64,000 nucleotides of DNA from an uncultured Oscillospiraceae bacterium (GTDB lineage Bacteria; Bacillota; Clostridia; Oscillospirales; Oscillospiraceae). Within the stretch, counting starts at the first letter, position 1. The number at the start of each line of letters is the position of its first letter. The notes beneath the pieces were generated by a model. That model worked only from the letters and a program-made list of their open reading frames with translations, did not search any database and was not told the DNA's origin. Below, piece by piece: positions 8,467 to 16,121 of this stretch. Made by a program: the position numbers and the translations under genes. The stretch spans positions 124,001 to 188,000 of the forward strand of contig CAKTPP010000002.1 in NCBI GenBank assembly GCA_934591895.1, in the 5' to 3' direction.

Positions 8467-9360
8467 ATGTTCAAAATCGTCAATAACGAAAGATTATCTG
8501 ACAATATGTTCCGCGTCACGTTCGAGGCCCCGCTCGTCGCCCGCAAGGCGCAGCCGGGTCAGTTCCTGATGTTCCGCGTCGACGAGTTCGGCGAGCGCAT
8601 GCCCATCACGATCTCCTCGTATGATCGTGAGGCCGGCACCGTGTCGGTCATCATGCAGCGCGTCGGCAGCACGACGGCCCTGCTCGCCGGCAAAAAGGCC
8701 GGGGACTATGTGGCCGACGTCGTCGGCCCGCTCGGCAACCCCGCCGAGTTTGACGATATGCACAAGGTCGTGGTCGTCGGCGGCGGCTCCGGCTGCGCCA
8801 TCGCATGGCCGCAGGCCAAGGAGGCGCACCGCCTCGGCTGCGATGTTGACATCATCGCGGGCTTCCGCACCAAGGGCATCGTTGTGCTCGAGGAAGAGAT
8901 GCGCGCCTGCTGCGATCATCTGTACATGATGACCGACGACGGCACCTACGGCGAGAAGGGCTTCACCACCGTCAAGCTCAAGGAGCTGCTGGAGAAGGCC
9001 AAGGCCGAGGGCAAGCAGTATGACCACTGCATCTGCATCGGCCCGCTGCCGATGATGAAGTTCGTGTGCCAGATCACGAAGGAATACGGCGTGGCCACAA
9101 TGGTCGATATGAACTGCATCATGATCGACGGCTCCGGCATGTGCGGCGGCTGCCGCCTGACCGTGGACGGCAAGATGAAGTTCACCTGCGTCGACGGTCC
9201 GGAGTTTGACGGCCACCTTGTCGACTTTGACGAGGCGATCGCCCGCTCCAAGATCTACGAGGCACAGGAGCAGAAGGTGTTTGAGCGCCGCCACCACTAC
9301 TGCAATCTGCAGGCCATGGCCGACGCCGAGGAAGCCGCACGCGAAAAGGAGGAGAAGTAA
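8467..9360 (+). CDS. nfnA: NfnA-like ferredoxin-NADP reductase subunit alpha
   Basis: A 297-residue FAD/NAD-binding subunit related to sulfide dehydrogenase and dihydroorotate dehydrogenase electron-transfer subunits. An N-terminal ferredoxin-reductase fold (GQFLMFRV, MPITISSYD), an NAD-binding VVVGGGSGCAIAWPQAKEA segment near 102-120, and a C-terminal cysteine cluster (CIMIDGSGMCGGCRLTV ... FTCVDGPEFDG, about 218-250) for a [2Fe-2S] centre are visible. With the next gene it should form NfnAB, which bifurcates electrons between NADPH, NAD+ and ferredoxin. ATG 8467 was preferred to GTG 8458 because GAGGTG lies six bases before it. The downstream partner starts two bases after the stop. Confidence 0.88.
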   Translation: MFKIVNNERLSDNMFRVTFEAPLVARKAQPGQFLMFRVDEFGERMPITISSYDREAGTVSVIMQRVGSTTALLAGKKAGDYVADVVGPLGNPAEFDDMHKVVVVGGGSGCAIAWPQAKEAHRLGCDVDIIAGFRTKGIVVLEEEMRACCDHLYMMTDDGTYGEKGFTTVKLKELLEKAKAEGKQYDHCICIGPLPMMKFVCQITKEYGVATMVDMNCIMIDGSGMCGGCRLTVDGKMKFTCVDGPEFDGHLVDFDEAIARSKIYEAQEQKVFERRHHYCNLQAMADAEEAAREKEEK

Positions 9361-9362
9361 TC

Positions 9363-10775
9363 ATGGCGAATATGTCTCCCACAAAAAATCCGATCCCGGA
9401 GCAGGATCCGAACGTCCGCAACAAAAACTTTGAAGAGGTCGCGCTTGGCTACACCGTCGAGATGGCGGTCGATGAGGCCAACCGCTGCCTGAATTGCCCG
9501 CGCCCGGCCTGCATGTCCGGCTGCCCGGTCAATGTCAAGATCCCGCAGTTCATCGCCTGCGTCCGTGAGCAGGACTTCAAGGGCGCTTACCACAAGATCC
9601 TTGAGGACAGCTCCCTGCCCGCCATCTGCGGCCGTGTCTGCCCGCAGGAGAAACAGTGCGAGAGCAAGTGCGTGCGCGGCATCAAGGGCGAGCCCGTCGG
9701 CATCGGCCGTCTGGAGCGCTTCGTCGCCGACTGGAACCGCGAAAATGCCGACGAGATGCCCGAAAAGATCCAGACCAACGGCCACCGCGTCGCGGTCATC
9801 GGCTCCGGCCCGTCCGGCCTCGCCTGCGCGAGCGACCTGGCCAAGCTTGGCTACGACGTGACCGTCTATGAGCACTTCCACAAGGCCGGCGGCGTGCTGG
9901 CTTACGGCATCCCCGAGTTCCGTCTGCCGAAGGCCATTGTGCAAAAGGAGATCGACAAGCTTGTGGCCATGGGCGTCAACATCGCGTGCGACGCGACCAT
10001 CGGCAAGTGCATGAGCATCGACGAGCTGCTCGGCAAGGACGCCGATAAGCTCCTCGGCGACGAGAAGTACGAGGCCGTGTTCATCGGCTCCGGCGCCGGT
10101 CTGCCGAAGTTCCAGAACATCCCGGGTCTGAGCTACTGCGGCGTGTTCTCCGCCAACGAGTTCCTCACCCGCATCAACCTCATGCACGCCTATGACGAGC
10201 GCTACGACACCCCGCTCATGCCCATCCATGTGACGGCCGTCGTCGGCGCCGGCAATGTCGCCATGGACGCCGCGCGCTGCGCCAAGCGTCTGGGTGCGGA
10301 CGTGACGGTCGTGTACCGCCGCGGCGAGGAGGAGATCCCCGCCCGCAAGGAAGAGTATGAGCACGCGAAGGAAGAGGGCATCAACTTCTCCCTGCTGTGC
10401 AACCCCATCGAGATCCTGGCCGACGACAACGGCTGGGTGCGCGGCCTCAAGTGCATCCGCATGGAGCTCGGCGAGCCCGACGAGAAGGGCCGCCGCCGTC
10501 CGATCGAAGTGCCGGGCAGTGAGTTTGAGATGGCCTGCGACTCCGTCATCATGGCGCTGGGCACCTCCCCCAACCCGCTGCTGCGCAAAGCGACGCCGGA
10601 CCTCGAGTACAGCGATCGCGGCGGCATCGTCGTCAAGGACGACACCGTGACGACCATGAAGGACGGCGTGTTCGCCGGCGGCGACGCCGTCACCGGTGCG
10701 GCCACCGTCATCAAGGCGATGGGCGCCGGCAAGAAGGCCGCGGCTGCCATCGACGCGTACATCAAGAGCAAGTAA
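9363..10775 (+). CDS. nfnB: NfnB-like NADPH-dependent glutamate synthase/ferredoxin-NADP reductase subunit beta
   Basis: A 470-residue protein of the GltD/NfnB family (also labelled homotetrameric GltA). The N-terminal iron-sulfur region has CLNCPRPACMSGCPV (near 43-57) and CGRVCPQEKQCESKC (near 85-99). Two nucleotide-binding loops follow: VIGSGPSGLACASDLAKLG (FAD, about 144-162) and VVGAGNVAMDAARCAKRLG (NADPH, about 285-303). The C-terminal FAGGDAVTGAATVI motif completes FAD binding. Immediate linkage to nfnA favours transhydrogenase/bifurcation over glutamate synthesis; no glutamate-synthase large subunit is present. Confidence 0.9.
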   Translation: MANMSPTKNPIPEQDPNVRNKNFEEVALGYTVEMAVDEANRCLNCPRPACMSGCPVNVKIPQFIACVREQDFKGAYHKILEDSSLPAICGRVCPQEKQCESKCVRGIKGEPVGIGRLERFVADWNRENADEMPEKIQTNGHRVAVIGSGPSGLACASDLAKLGYDVTVYEHFHKAGGVLAYGIPEFRLPKAIVQKEIDKLVAMGVNIACDATIGKCMSIDELLGKDADKLLGDEKYEAVFIGSGAGLPKFQNIPGLSYCGVFSANEFLTRINLMHAYDERYDTPLMPIHVTAVVGAGNVAMDAARCAKRLGADVTVVYRRGEEEIPARKEEYEHAKEEGINFSLLCNPIEILADDNGWVRGLKCIRMELGEPDEKGRRRPIEVPGSEFEMACDSVIMALGTSPNPLLRKATPDLEYSDRGGIVVKDDTVTTMKDGVFAGGDAVTGAATVIKAMGAGKKAAAAIDAYIKSK

Positions 10776-10788
10776 GTGCATATATCAG

Positions 10789-10827
10789 ATCAGCGGACAT
10801 CCGACGGATGTCCGCTGATTGCTTTTT
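10789..10827 (+). terminator. Terminator after nfnAB
   Basis: A 14-bp perfect stem (10789-10802 with 10806-10819), three-base loop, then TGCTTTTT. Confidence 0.9.
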
Positions 10828-10865
10828 AAACGAATCGCTTTCCCATCCAAGGGAAGGCTGTTCCT

Positions 10866-11228
10866 TTATGCCTGCGCGGGGAGATTGAGCACGAGGGCCA
10901 GAAACTCCAGCGGCGTGTCGCCGTCGTTGCGCAGGAAATGACTTTCGCCGTCGCCCGTGAAGGTCACGGTGCCGGCGTCCACGGTCATCGTCTCGCCGTT
11001 GCTGCGGTACGTGCCGCTGCCGGAGAGAAAATAATACACTTCGTAGTTGCCGTGGTGGGTGTGCTCACCGACTTCGCAGCCCGGCTGCAGCACCATGCGG
11101 GCGCAGACCGTACCGGCGCCGAGCATCTCCTCCGGAGAGAGGAGGGCATAGCGCTCAAGGTGGCCGGCGCCGCCTTTGAGGTGCTCAAGGCGCTCGGGCA
11201 CGTCGGGGAGCTTACGGATGAATGCCAT
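10866..11228 (-). CDS. Small cupin-domain protein
   Basis: A 120-residue single-domain cupin. The metal-binding motif 1 pattern is visible as GCEVGEHTHHGNYEVYYFLSG (three histidines and a glutamate), with motif 2 as GESHFLRNDGDTPLEFLALV. Such proteins bind a divalent metal and act as isomerases, sugar-binding or regulatory proteins; the substrate is unknown. ATG 11228 is preceded by AGGAGG; longer starts would read through the promoter. It is a monocistronic unit facing nfnAB. Confidence 0.85.
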   Translation of the reverse strand: MAFIRKLPDVPERLEHLKGGAGHLERYALLSPEEMLGAGTVCARMVLQPGCEVGEHTHHGNYEVYYFLSGSGTYRSNGETMTVDAGTVTFTGDGESHFLRNDGDTPLEFLALVLNLPAQA

Positions 11229-11250
11229 AGAGATCAGCCTCCTTTTTGGT

Positions 11251-11288
11251 TGTGCTATATTCGTAGCACACGGCCGCGAAAAATGCAA
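11251..11288 (-). promoter_or_regulatory. Promoter with overlapping operator-like inverted repeat (cupin gene)
   Basis: Read on minus: TTGCAT (11288-11283), 17-nt spacer, TACGAA (11265-11260). A perfect inverted repeat, TGTGCTA-N6-TAGCACA (11251-11270), covers the -10 region, which suggests a repressor site. Confidence 0.5.
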
Positions 11289-11329
11289 CCCTTTTCGTGC
11301 GGAGGCCGGCGGAAATTGCGTTTTAAATA

Positions 11330-11354
11330 TAAAAAATCCACGCGCTTGGCGTGG
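11330..11354 (-). terminator. Terminator of the 24-codon gene
   Basis: On the minus strand CCACGC (11354-11349) pairs with GCGTGG (11343-11338), loop of five, followed by ATTTTTTAT. It lies 22 nt past the small ORF stop. Confidence 0.75.
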
Positions 11355-11376
11355 CATCATCCGTCTCTATGGCTTC

Positions 11377-11451
11377 TCACTTGCCGCTGGGCTCCCAGCT
11401 GACATCCGAGAAGATCAGGTCGTCCAGATCCTGGACTTGATTGGTACGCAT
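11377..11451 (-). CDS. Unrecognised 24-residue peptide gene
   Basis: A short ORF with a complete transcription unit. The peptide begins MRTNQVQDLDDLIFSDV and ends SWEPSGK; it is acidic in the middle (DLDDLIFSD), with one Trp and no Cys. Upstream on the minus strand are a sigmaA-type promoter (11516-11488) and AAAGGAG (11470-11464), 12 nt before ATG 11451. A hairpin terminator follows the TGA. There is no signal peptide or membrane segment. No family is recognised: it could be a leader peptide, a RiPP-type precursor without nearby modifying enzymes, or a small regulatory protein. Translation is inferred only from the context. Confidence 0.5.
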   Translation of the reverse strand: MRTNQVQDLDDLIFSDVSWEPSGK

Positions 11452-11487
11452 AACGTTATCACGCTCCTTTCTTTTTCAGTTGCTCTC

Positions 11488-11516
11488 AGTTTAGCAGATG
11501 ATTTGCAGGAATGCAA
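11488..11516 (-). promoter_or_regulatory. Promoter of the 24-codon gene
   Basis: Minus strand TTGCAT (11516-11511), 17-nt spacer, TAAACT (11493-11488). Confidence 0.65.
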
Positions 11517-11570
11517 GCGGTTTTTCAACAGTTTACACATATTTTACATATTGCTTTGCAGCAGAACGCA

Positions 11571-11605
11571 CAAGAAACCGGACGCCCCCTGCAGGAAGCG
11601 CCCGG
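11571..11605 (-). terminator. Probable terminator of the VanY-like gene
   Basis: CCGGGCGC pairs with GCGTCCGG (8 bp with one G-U, 11605-11578) followed on the minus strand by TTTCTTG. It starts just past the stop at 11613. Confidence 0.5.
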
Positions 11606-11612
11606 AAACCCT

Positions 11613-12344
11613 TCATTTATACAGATCCAGAAATTCCTCAAGGCAGAGGCCGTTTTCCATGATATATGCCGCCGCCTCCTTGCCGACATAGCGGAAGTGC
11701 CACGGCTCGTACATGACGCCGGTAACGTTCTCCTTGTCGGCGGGGTAGCGCAGGATGAAGCCATACTCCTGACAGTGGGCGTACATCCACTGGAAGAGCG
11801 CGGTCTTTTCCAGATCGCGCGTCTTGACCTCGTAGAACTTGTCGGTAATGTCGGCGCACAGGCCGAGCTGATGCTCGCTCGTACCGGGGCGGGTGACGAT
11901 GCGGGCGGCCGCGGCCTCATCGCCGCCGCACTGCCCGACCTTGCGGTTGAAGAGGTACGACTGCTCGCTGTAGCTGCGGTATGCGCTCGACAGGCACACG
12001 CTCAGCCCCTCGGCGCGCGCGGCGGCGATGAATTCCCTGAGCGCGTCCGCGGCGCGGCCGTCAAAATACCGGCCGCCCTCCAGCTCCACCAGATCCTCGG
12101 GCACGGCCTCGCCGATCGGGTTTTGCGCGTTGACGAGCGTGAGCTCCCAGCTGCCGGTGTTGACCTTCGGCAGGCCGTTGTCCGGCTCGGGCGTGGGGGT
12201 AGGCGCAGCGGTCACGACCGGCGTGGGCGTGGCGGCGGCAGACTGCGCAGGCGTGTCCATCGGCGGCAGCACGCGCAGCGCGACGACGGCAGTCAGCGCC
12301 AGAATGAGCGCGGCACACAAAACGGTTTTGAGAGCTTTTCGCAT
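11613..12344 (-). CDS. VanY/M15B D-alanyl-D-alanine carboxypeptidase
   Basis: A 243-residue secreted or membrane-anchored zinc peptidase that trims D-Ala from cell-wall stem peptides. Residues 7-26 form a signal-anchor helix, 32-56 a Pro/Thr/Ala-rich spacer, and the rest is the M15B domain. The zinc and catalytic pattern is intact: SSAYRSY at 119-125, SEHQLGLCAD with H158 and D165, and EPWHFRY with H216. ATG 12344 has GGGG upstream. No vancomycin-resistance genes are adjacent, so housekeeping wall remodelling is more likely than resistance. Confidence 0.9.
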   Translation of the reverse strand: MRKALKTVLCAALILALTAVVALRVLPPMDTPAQSAAATPTPVVTAAPTPTPEPDNGLPKVNTGSWELTLVNAQNPIGEAVPEDLVELEGGRYFDGRAADALREFIAAARAEGLSVCLSSAYRSYSEQSYLFNRKVGQCGGDEAAAARIVTRPGTSEHQLGLCADITDKFYEVKTRDLEKTALFQWMYAHCQEYGFILRYPADKENVTGVMYEPWHFRYVGKEAAAYIMENGLCLEEFLDLYK

Positions 12345-12394
12345 CGTATCCCCACATCCTCGGTGACGGTTTTCGGCACAAAATGGCCGAAATA

Positions 12395-12423
12395 ATGGTA
12401 TCACGTTTCCGGCTGCGGGTCAA
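12395..12423 (-). promoter_or_regulatory. Promoter of the VanY-like gene
   Basis: Minus strand TTGACC (12423-12418), 17-nt spacer, TACCAT (12400-12395), back to back with the ABC exporter promoter. Confidence 0.65.
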
Positions 12424-12438
12424 TCCCAAAACCACCGC

Positions 12439-12467
12439 TTGACACGCACCGCCGAAGCGGATAAACT
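12439..12467 (+). promoter_or_regulatory. Promoter of the ABC exporter gene
   Basis: TTGACA (12439-12444), 17-nt spacer, TAAACT (12462-12467), 23 nt before ATG 12491. Confidence 0.8.
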
Positions 12468-12490
12468 GTCCGGGAAGGAGAGATGTCCCC

Positions 12491-14230
12491 ATGCAACGTG
12501 ATTATTCCGGCCGCCCGCTGCGGCTGTTTTTGACCTATTACCGGCCGCACCGGCGGCTGTTTGCGCTCGATCTGCTCTTTTCGCTGCTCTCATGTCTGGC
12601 GGATCTGGCGTTCCCCTACGTTTCGCGGCAGGCGATGCAGCGCCTGCTGCCGCTGGGGCTGTTCCGCACGTTTTTCGCCGTCATGGCGGCGCTTCTGGCA
12701 GCGTACCTGCTCAAGGCCGTGTTCAAATACGCCGTGACCGTCATCGGCCACCAATGCGGTGTGCTCATCGAGGCGGACATGCGGCAGGAGCTCTTTGAGC
12801 ATCTGCAGCTGATGAGCTTCCGCTTTTTTGACCGCAACCGCACGGGCGTGCTCATGAGCCGCATGACAAGCGACCTCTTTTCCATTACGGAGCTGGCGCA
12901 TCACGGGCCGGAGTATCTGCTCACGGCGGTGGTGACGCTCGGCGGCGCGCTCGCGATCCTGGCGCCGATCTGCTGGCAGCTTGCGCTCGTACTGCTGCTG
13001 CTCGTGCCGCTGTCGCTGTGGATCACGATCCGCCAGCGCAAGCGCATGAACGACACAAACGTCGCCGTCAAGCGCCGGCAGGCGGAGATCAACACCGTCA
13101 TCGAGTCCGGCATCTCCGGCGTGCGCACGGCCAAGGCGTTCACGAACGAGGACGTCGAGCGCGAGAAGTTTCTCGTCTGCAACGACCACTACAAGCACAG
13201 CAAGACCGACTGGTACCGCGCCATGGGCGTGTTTCAGGGCGGGATGGAGTTTACGATGTCGGCCATGCAGGTCGTGGTCATCGCGCTCGGCGGCGCGTTC
13301 ATCATACGCGGCCAAATCGACTACATTGACCTTATCACGTTCTCACTGTATGTGACGACGTTCATCTCCCCCATTCGCACGCTGGTGAACTTCATGGAGG
13401 TATTCACCGACGGCACGGCAGGCTTCCAGCGCTTTCTGGAGCTGATGCGCGTACAGCCCGACATTGCCGACGCGCCGGACGCCAAGCCCCTGCCGGCAGT
13501 GCGCGGGCAGGTGGACTACAACGACGTGAGCTTTGACTACGCCGAGGGTGCGACCGTGCTCTCGCACGTGGACCTGCACATCGCACCGGGCGAGACGCTG
13601 GCCGTCGTCGGCCCGTCGGGCGGCGGCAAGACGACGCTGTGCCAGCTGCTGCCGCGGTTTTACGACGTCACGTCCGGCTCGGTGTGCATCGACGGCATCG
13701 ACGTGCGCACCGTGACGCAGGCGTCGCTGCGCCGCTGCGTCGGCGTGCTGCAGCAGGAGGTGTTCCTCTTTGCCGACACCATCCGCGAAAACATCCGCTA
13801 CGGCCGCCCCGACGCCACCGACGCCGAGATCGAGCAGGCCGCGCGCTGTGCCGAGATCGACCGCGAGATCCGCGCCATGCCCGACGGCTATGACACTTTT
13901 GTCGGCGAGCGCGGCGTCATGCTCTCCGGCGGGCAGAAGCAGCGGCTGAGCATCGCGCGCCTGTTTCTGAAAAACCCGCAGATCCTCATCCTTGACGAGG
14001 CCACGAGCGCGCTCGACTCCGTGACCGAGCAGCGCATCCAGCACGCGCTCGACACACTTGCCCACGGCCGCACGTGCATCATCATCGCCCACCGGCTGAG
14101 CACCGTACAGGGCGCCGACCGCATCGCCGTGATCGACGGCGCGCACGTCTGCGAGCAGGGCACGCCCGCCGAGCTCATCGCGCGCGACGGCAGATATGCA
14201 GCCCTCTGCCGCGCACAGCACCTTATTTAA
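12491..14230 (+). CDS. ABC transporter, fused permease and ATPase (exporter type)
   Basis: A 579-residue half-transporter of the type-IV exporter (MsbA/LmrA-like) class; it should work as a homodimer. Six transmembrane helices fill residues 1-310; the ATPase domain follows with Walker A GPSGGGKTT (near 374-382), signature LSGGQKQR (near 478), Walker B ILILDEATSALD (near 499) and the H-loop IIAHRLST. The cargo is unknown (lipid, peptide or drug). It is a single-gene unit between its promoter and a strong terminator; the usual heterodimeric partner found in many Firmicutes is absent. Confidence 0.92.
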   Translation: MQRDYSGRPLRLFLTYYRPHRRLFALDLLFSLLSCLADLAFPYVSRQAMQRLLPLGLFRTFFAVMAALLAAYLLKAVFKYAVTVIGHQCGVLIEADMRQELFEHLQLMSFRFFDRNRTGVLMSRMTSDLFSITELAHHGPEYLLTAVVTLGGALAILAPICWQLALVLLLLVPLSLWITIRQRKRMNDTNVAVKRRQAEINTVIESGISGVRTAKAFTNEDVEREKFLVCNDHYKHSKTDWYRAMGVFQGGMEFTMSAMQVVVIALGGAFIIRGQIDYIDLITFSLYVTTFISPIRTLVNFMEVFTDGTAGFQRFLELMRVQPDIADAPDAKPLPAVRGQVDYNDVSFDYAEGATVLSHVDLHIAPGETLAVVGPSGGGKTTLCQLLPRFYDVTSGSVCIDGIDVRTVTQASLRRCVGVLQQEVFLFADTIRENIRYGRPDATDAEIEQAARCAEIDREIRAMPDGYDTFVGERGVMLSGGQKQRLSIARLFLKNPQILILDEATSALDSVTEQRIQHALDTLAHGRTCIIIAHRLSTVQGADRIAVIDGAHVCEQGTPAELIARDGRYAALCRAQHLI

Positions 14231-14241
14231 ATACAGACGCC

Positions 14242-14276
14242 GAGCGCGCCGGATCGTGTGATCCGGCGCGCTCTTT
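14242..14276 (+). terminator. Strong hairpin terminator, probably bidirectional
   Basis: A 14-bp perfect stem (14242-14255 with 14260-14273), four-base loop, then TTT. It sits between the convergent ABC exporter and DUF1653 genes. Confidence 0.85.
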
Positions 14277-14287
14277 CCGTCTGACAT

Positions 14288-14512
14288 TCAGTCTCCGATG
14301 TAGGTGAAGCGGCGCACGACCTGCCCGCCGCGCTCGATCTGCTCGTCCCACATGGCAGCGGGACGCACCCAGAGCCCGCGCTCCCCATAGAGTGCGCGGT
14401 AGACGACCATCGGCTCGAGTGTCTCCGAGTGCGCGGCAACAAACAGCAGCTCATACTCCCCGCCCTTGAAGTGGCGGTAGCGCCCGGGGCGCAGCGTCTC
14501 CGGCGCGCTCAT
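14288..14512 (-). CDS. DUF1653-domain protein
   Basis: A 74-residue protein. The sequence YRHFKGGEYELLFVAAHSET and the LEPMVVYRALYGERGLWVRP block are the DUF1653 signature. Biochemical function is unknown; these short proteins occur singly or fused to tRNA/RNA-related enzymes in bacteria. ATG 14512 overlaps the TGA of the upstream gene (ATGA), so it is translated in a two-gene operon. Longer in-frame starts are ruled out by that overlap. Confidence 0.8.
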   Translation of the reverse strand: MSAPETLRPGRYRHFKGGEYELLFVAAHSETLEPMVVYRALYGERGLWVRPAAMWDEQIERGGQVVRRFTYIGD

Positions 14513-14748
14513 GCCATCTCCTCCGGCATGCCGAAACTCTGGATGAGCAGGCGCGTGAGCGCATGCGCGCCGTCGCGCGTGAGCATGATGCTCGCGACCT
14601 CGCCGACCGCCTTTTCCGGCATATCGATCAGCCCCTTGGGCTGGGGCGTGTAGTTGTGCTGCACATACATATGGTAAAAGCTCAGCGAGCACTCCGAGCG
14701 GTTGTCGTTGACCGAGACGTTGAAGACATTGGCAAACTGGGGCTTCAT
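14509..14748 (-). CDS. Uncharacterised 79-residue protein
   Basis: No family is confidently recognised. It starts MKPQFANVFNVSVNDNRSE and contains an NDNRSECSLSFYHMY segment followed by a helical C-terminus with LTRDGAHALTRLLIQSFGM. This resembles the general layout of short DUF3467-like proteins (beta-strand half, then a helix), but the match is weak. A strong GGAGGTGG precedes ATG 14748. It is first in the operon with the DUF1653 gene. There are no membrane or export signals. Confidence 0.65.
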   Translation of the reverse strand: MKPQFANVFNVSVNDNRSECSLSFYHMYVQHNYTPQPKGLIDMPEKAVGEVASIMLTRDGAHALTRLLIQSFGMPEEMA

Positions 14749-14777
14749 ACCGCCACCTCCTGAATCTTTCTGCGTCC

Positions 14778-14783
14778 ATTATA
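14778..14783 (-). promoter_or_regulatory. Extended -10 promoter of the DUF1653 operon
   Basis: Minus strand TGGTATAAT (TATAAT at 14783-14778); no good -35 is seen, but the TG extension can compensate. Confidence 0.5.
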
Positions 14784-14848
14784 CCACAGCAGCTGCGAAA
14801 ACGCTGCGTCATTTTTTGCACGTTTATAGGGAAACTGTTTAAAAACTA

Positions 14849-14877
14849 TTGCGGTTCCGGACACATCGTCGTATAAT
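14849..14877 (+). promoter_or_regulatory. Promoter of the 2-hydroxyacyl-CoA dehydratase operon
   Basis: TTGCGG (14849-14854), 17-nt spacer, TATAAT (14872-14877). The leader is about 40 nt. Confidence 0.75.
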
Positions 14878-14922
14878 GTGACCATCCAAATGCGAAATTT
14901 TTCACATGGAGGGAAGCGTAGA

Positions 14923-16119
14923 TTGAAAGACCTGAAGCATCTTTACGAATTTGAAAAGCTGCTTGAGAGCGCCAACAACGCGCTCGTACAGCAGGCGTGT
15001 GCCGAGGGGAAGCACGCGCTGGCCTACACCTGCTACCATATGCCGGAGGTGCTGCTCAACACCGGAAACTGCTTTTCGGTGCGTCTGCGCGCACCGCTGA
15101 CGGGGTCGCTGGACATCTCGTCGTACTACATGTCGAACTTCATCTGCGACTACTGCAAGTCGCTGCTCGAGCGCGGCATCGAGGGCGGCTACAACTTCCT
15201 GTCCGGCCTGATGGGGACGGAGACGTGCTCGGAGATGAACCGCGCGCTCGAGCACTTCGAGCTGCTGCGGCTCGTGGACAACGAAAAATTCTTTGTGACC
15301 TTTCTCGACATGCCCTTCAAGGTCACGGAAAACACCGTGCGGCACTACGTCGACCAGCTCCGGCGCAAGGTGCTCACGCCGCTGCAGGAGGTCTACGGCG
15401 TGGACGTGTCGGACGATGCGCTGCGCAAGGCGGTCGCCGAGCACAACGAGGTCTGCCGCATCCTGACCGAGATCGGCCAATTACGCAAGGAGGAAAACCC
15501 GCGCATCACGGGCTATGAGTATCACATCCTGAACCTTGTGAGCTACTGCTGCCCGAAATATCTCATCGTCGACAAGCTCCGCGAGACGCTCGAGGAGCTG
15601 CGCCGGCGCGAGCCCGACGTGAAGCCGCGCTTTCGCGTGAAGATCGCCGTCGTCGGCAGCGAGATCGACGACCCCGGCTTCACCAAGCTCGTCGAGGATG
15701 CGGGCGCGCTCGTCGTGGTCGACCGTTTCTGCTTCGGCTCGACGCCGGGGCGCGAGGAGATCCATCTCGACCCCGAGCTGCCGGTGCTTGAGAGCATCGC
15801 GCGCCACTACCTCAACACCAGTCAGTGCCCGCGCTTCATGCAGCGCGAGAAGGTCGACGGCCGCTGGCAGCTCGTGCGCGACCTGTGCGCGGAGTATCAC
15901 GCGCAGGGCGTGCTCTACGAGCAGCTCAAGTTCTGCGAATACTGGGGCTATGAGCGCGCGCTGGCAAGCCACGTGGTCACGCGCGAATTCGGCATCCCGT
16001 CCGTCGCGGTCGACCGCCAGAACGCCACCGGCGGCAGCGGTCAGCTGCGCACGCGCGTGCAGGCATTCGTCGAGAGTCTGGAGATCAAGCAGCTCCAGAC
16101 ACAGAGAGGAGGCAAGTGA
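14923..16119 (+). CDS. 2-hydroxyacyl-CoA dehydratase-family protein (HgdB/BcrC-like)
   Basis: A 398-residue protein of the [4Fe-4S] 2-hydroxyacyl-CoA dehydratase / benzoyl-CoA reductase superfamily. Family cysteines are seen at FICDYCKS (72-80), SYCCPKY, TSQCPRFM and LKFCEYWG, and the closing DRQNATGGSGQLRTRVQAF motif matches the usual D-x(n)-GQ-x-RTR-x-AF block. Known members dehydrate R-2-hydroxyacyl-CoAs or reduce aromatic CoA esters after ATP-driven electron injection. TTG 14923 was selected because GGAGGG is nine bases upstream; GTG 14878 lies at the promoter -10. No CoA-transferase, acyl-CoA dehydrogenase or activator gene is nearby, so the substrate is open. Confidence 0.8.
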   Translation: MKDLKHLYEFEKLLESANNALVQQACAEGKHALAYTCYHMPEVLLNTGNCFSVRLRAPLTGSLDISSYYMSNFICDYCKSLLERGIEGGYNFLSGLMGTETCSEMNRALEHFELLRLVDNEKFFVTFLDMPFKVTENTVRHYVDQLRRKVLTPLQEVYGVDVSDDALRKAVAEHNEVCRILTEIGQLRKEENPRITGYEYHILNLVSYCCPKYLIVDKLRETLEELRRREPDVKPRFRVKIAVVGSEIDDPGFTKLVEDAGALVVVDRFCFGSTPGREEIHLDPELPVLESIARHYLNTSQCPRFMQREKVDGRWQLVRDLCAEYHAQGVLYEQLKFCEYWGYERALASHVVTREFGIPSVAVDRQNATGGSGQLRTRVQAFVESLEIKQLQTQRGGK

Positions 16120-16121
16120 CC

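Noticed and set aside
11613..12344. Vancomycin-resistance role for the VanY-like gene
   Set aside because: No vanHAX, vanRS or related genes are nearby; the protein fits ordinary wall maintenance.
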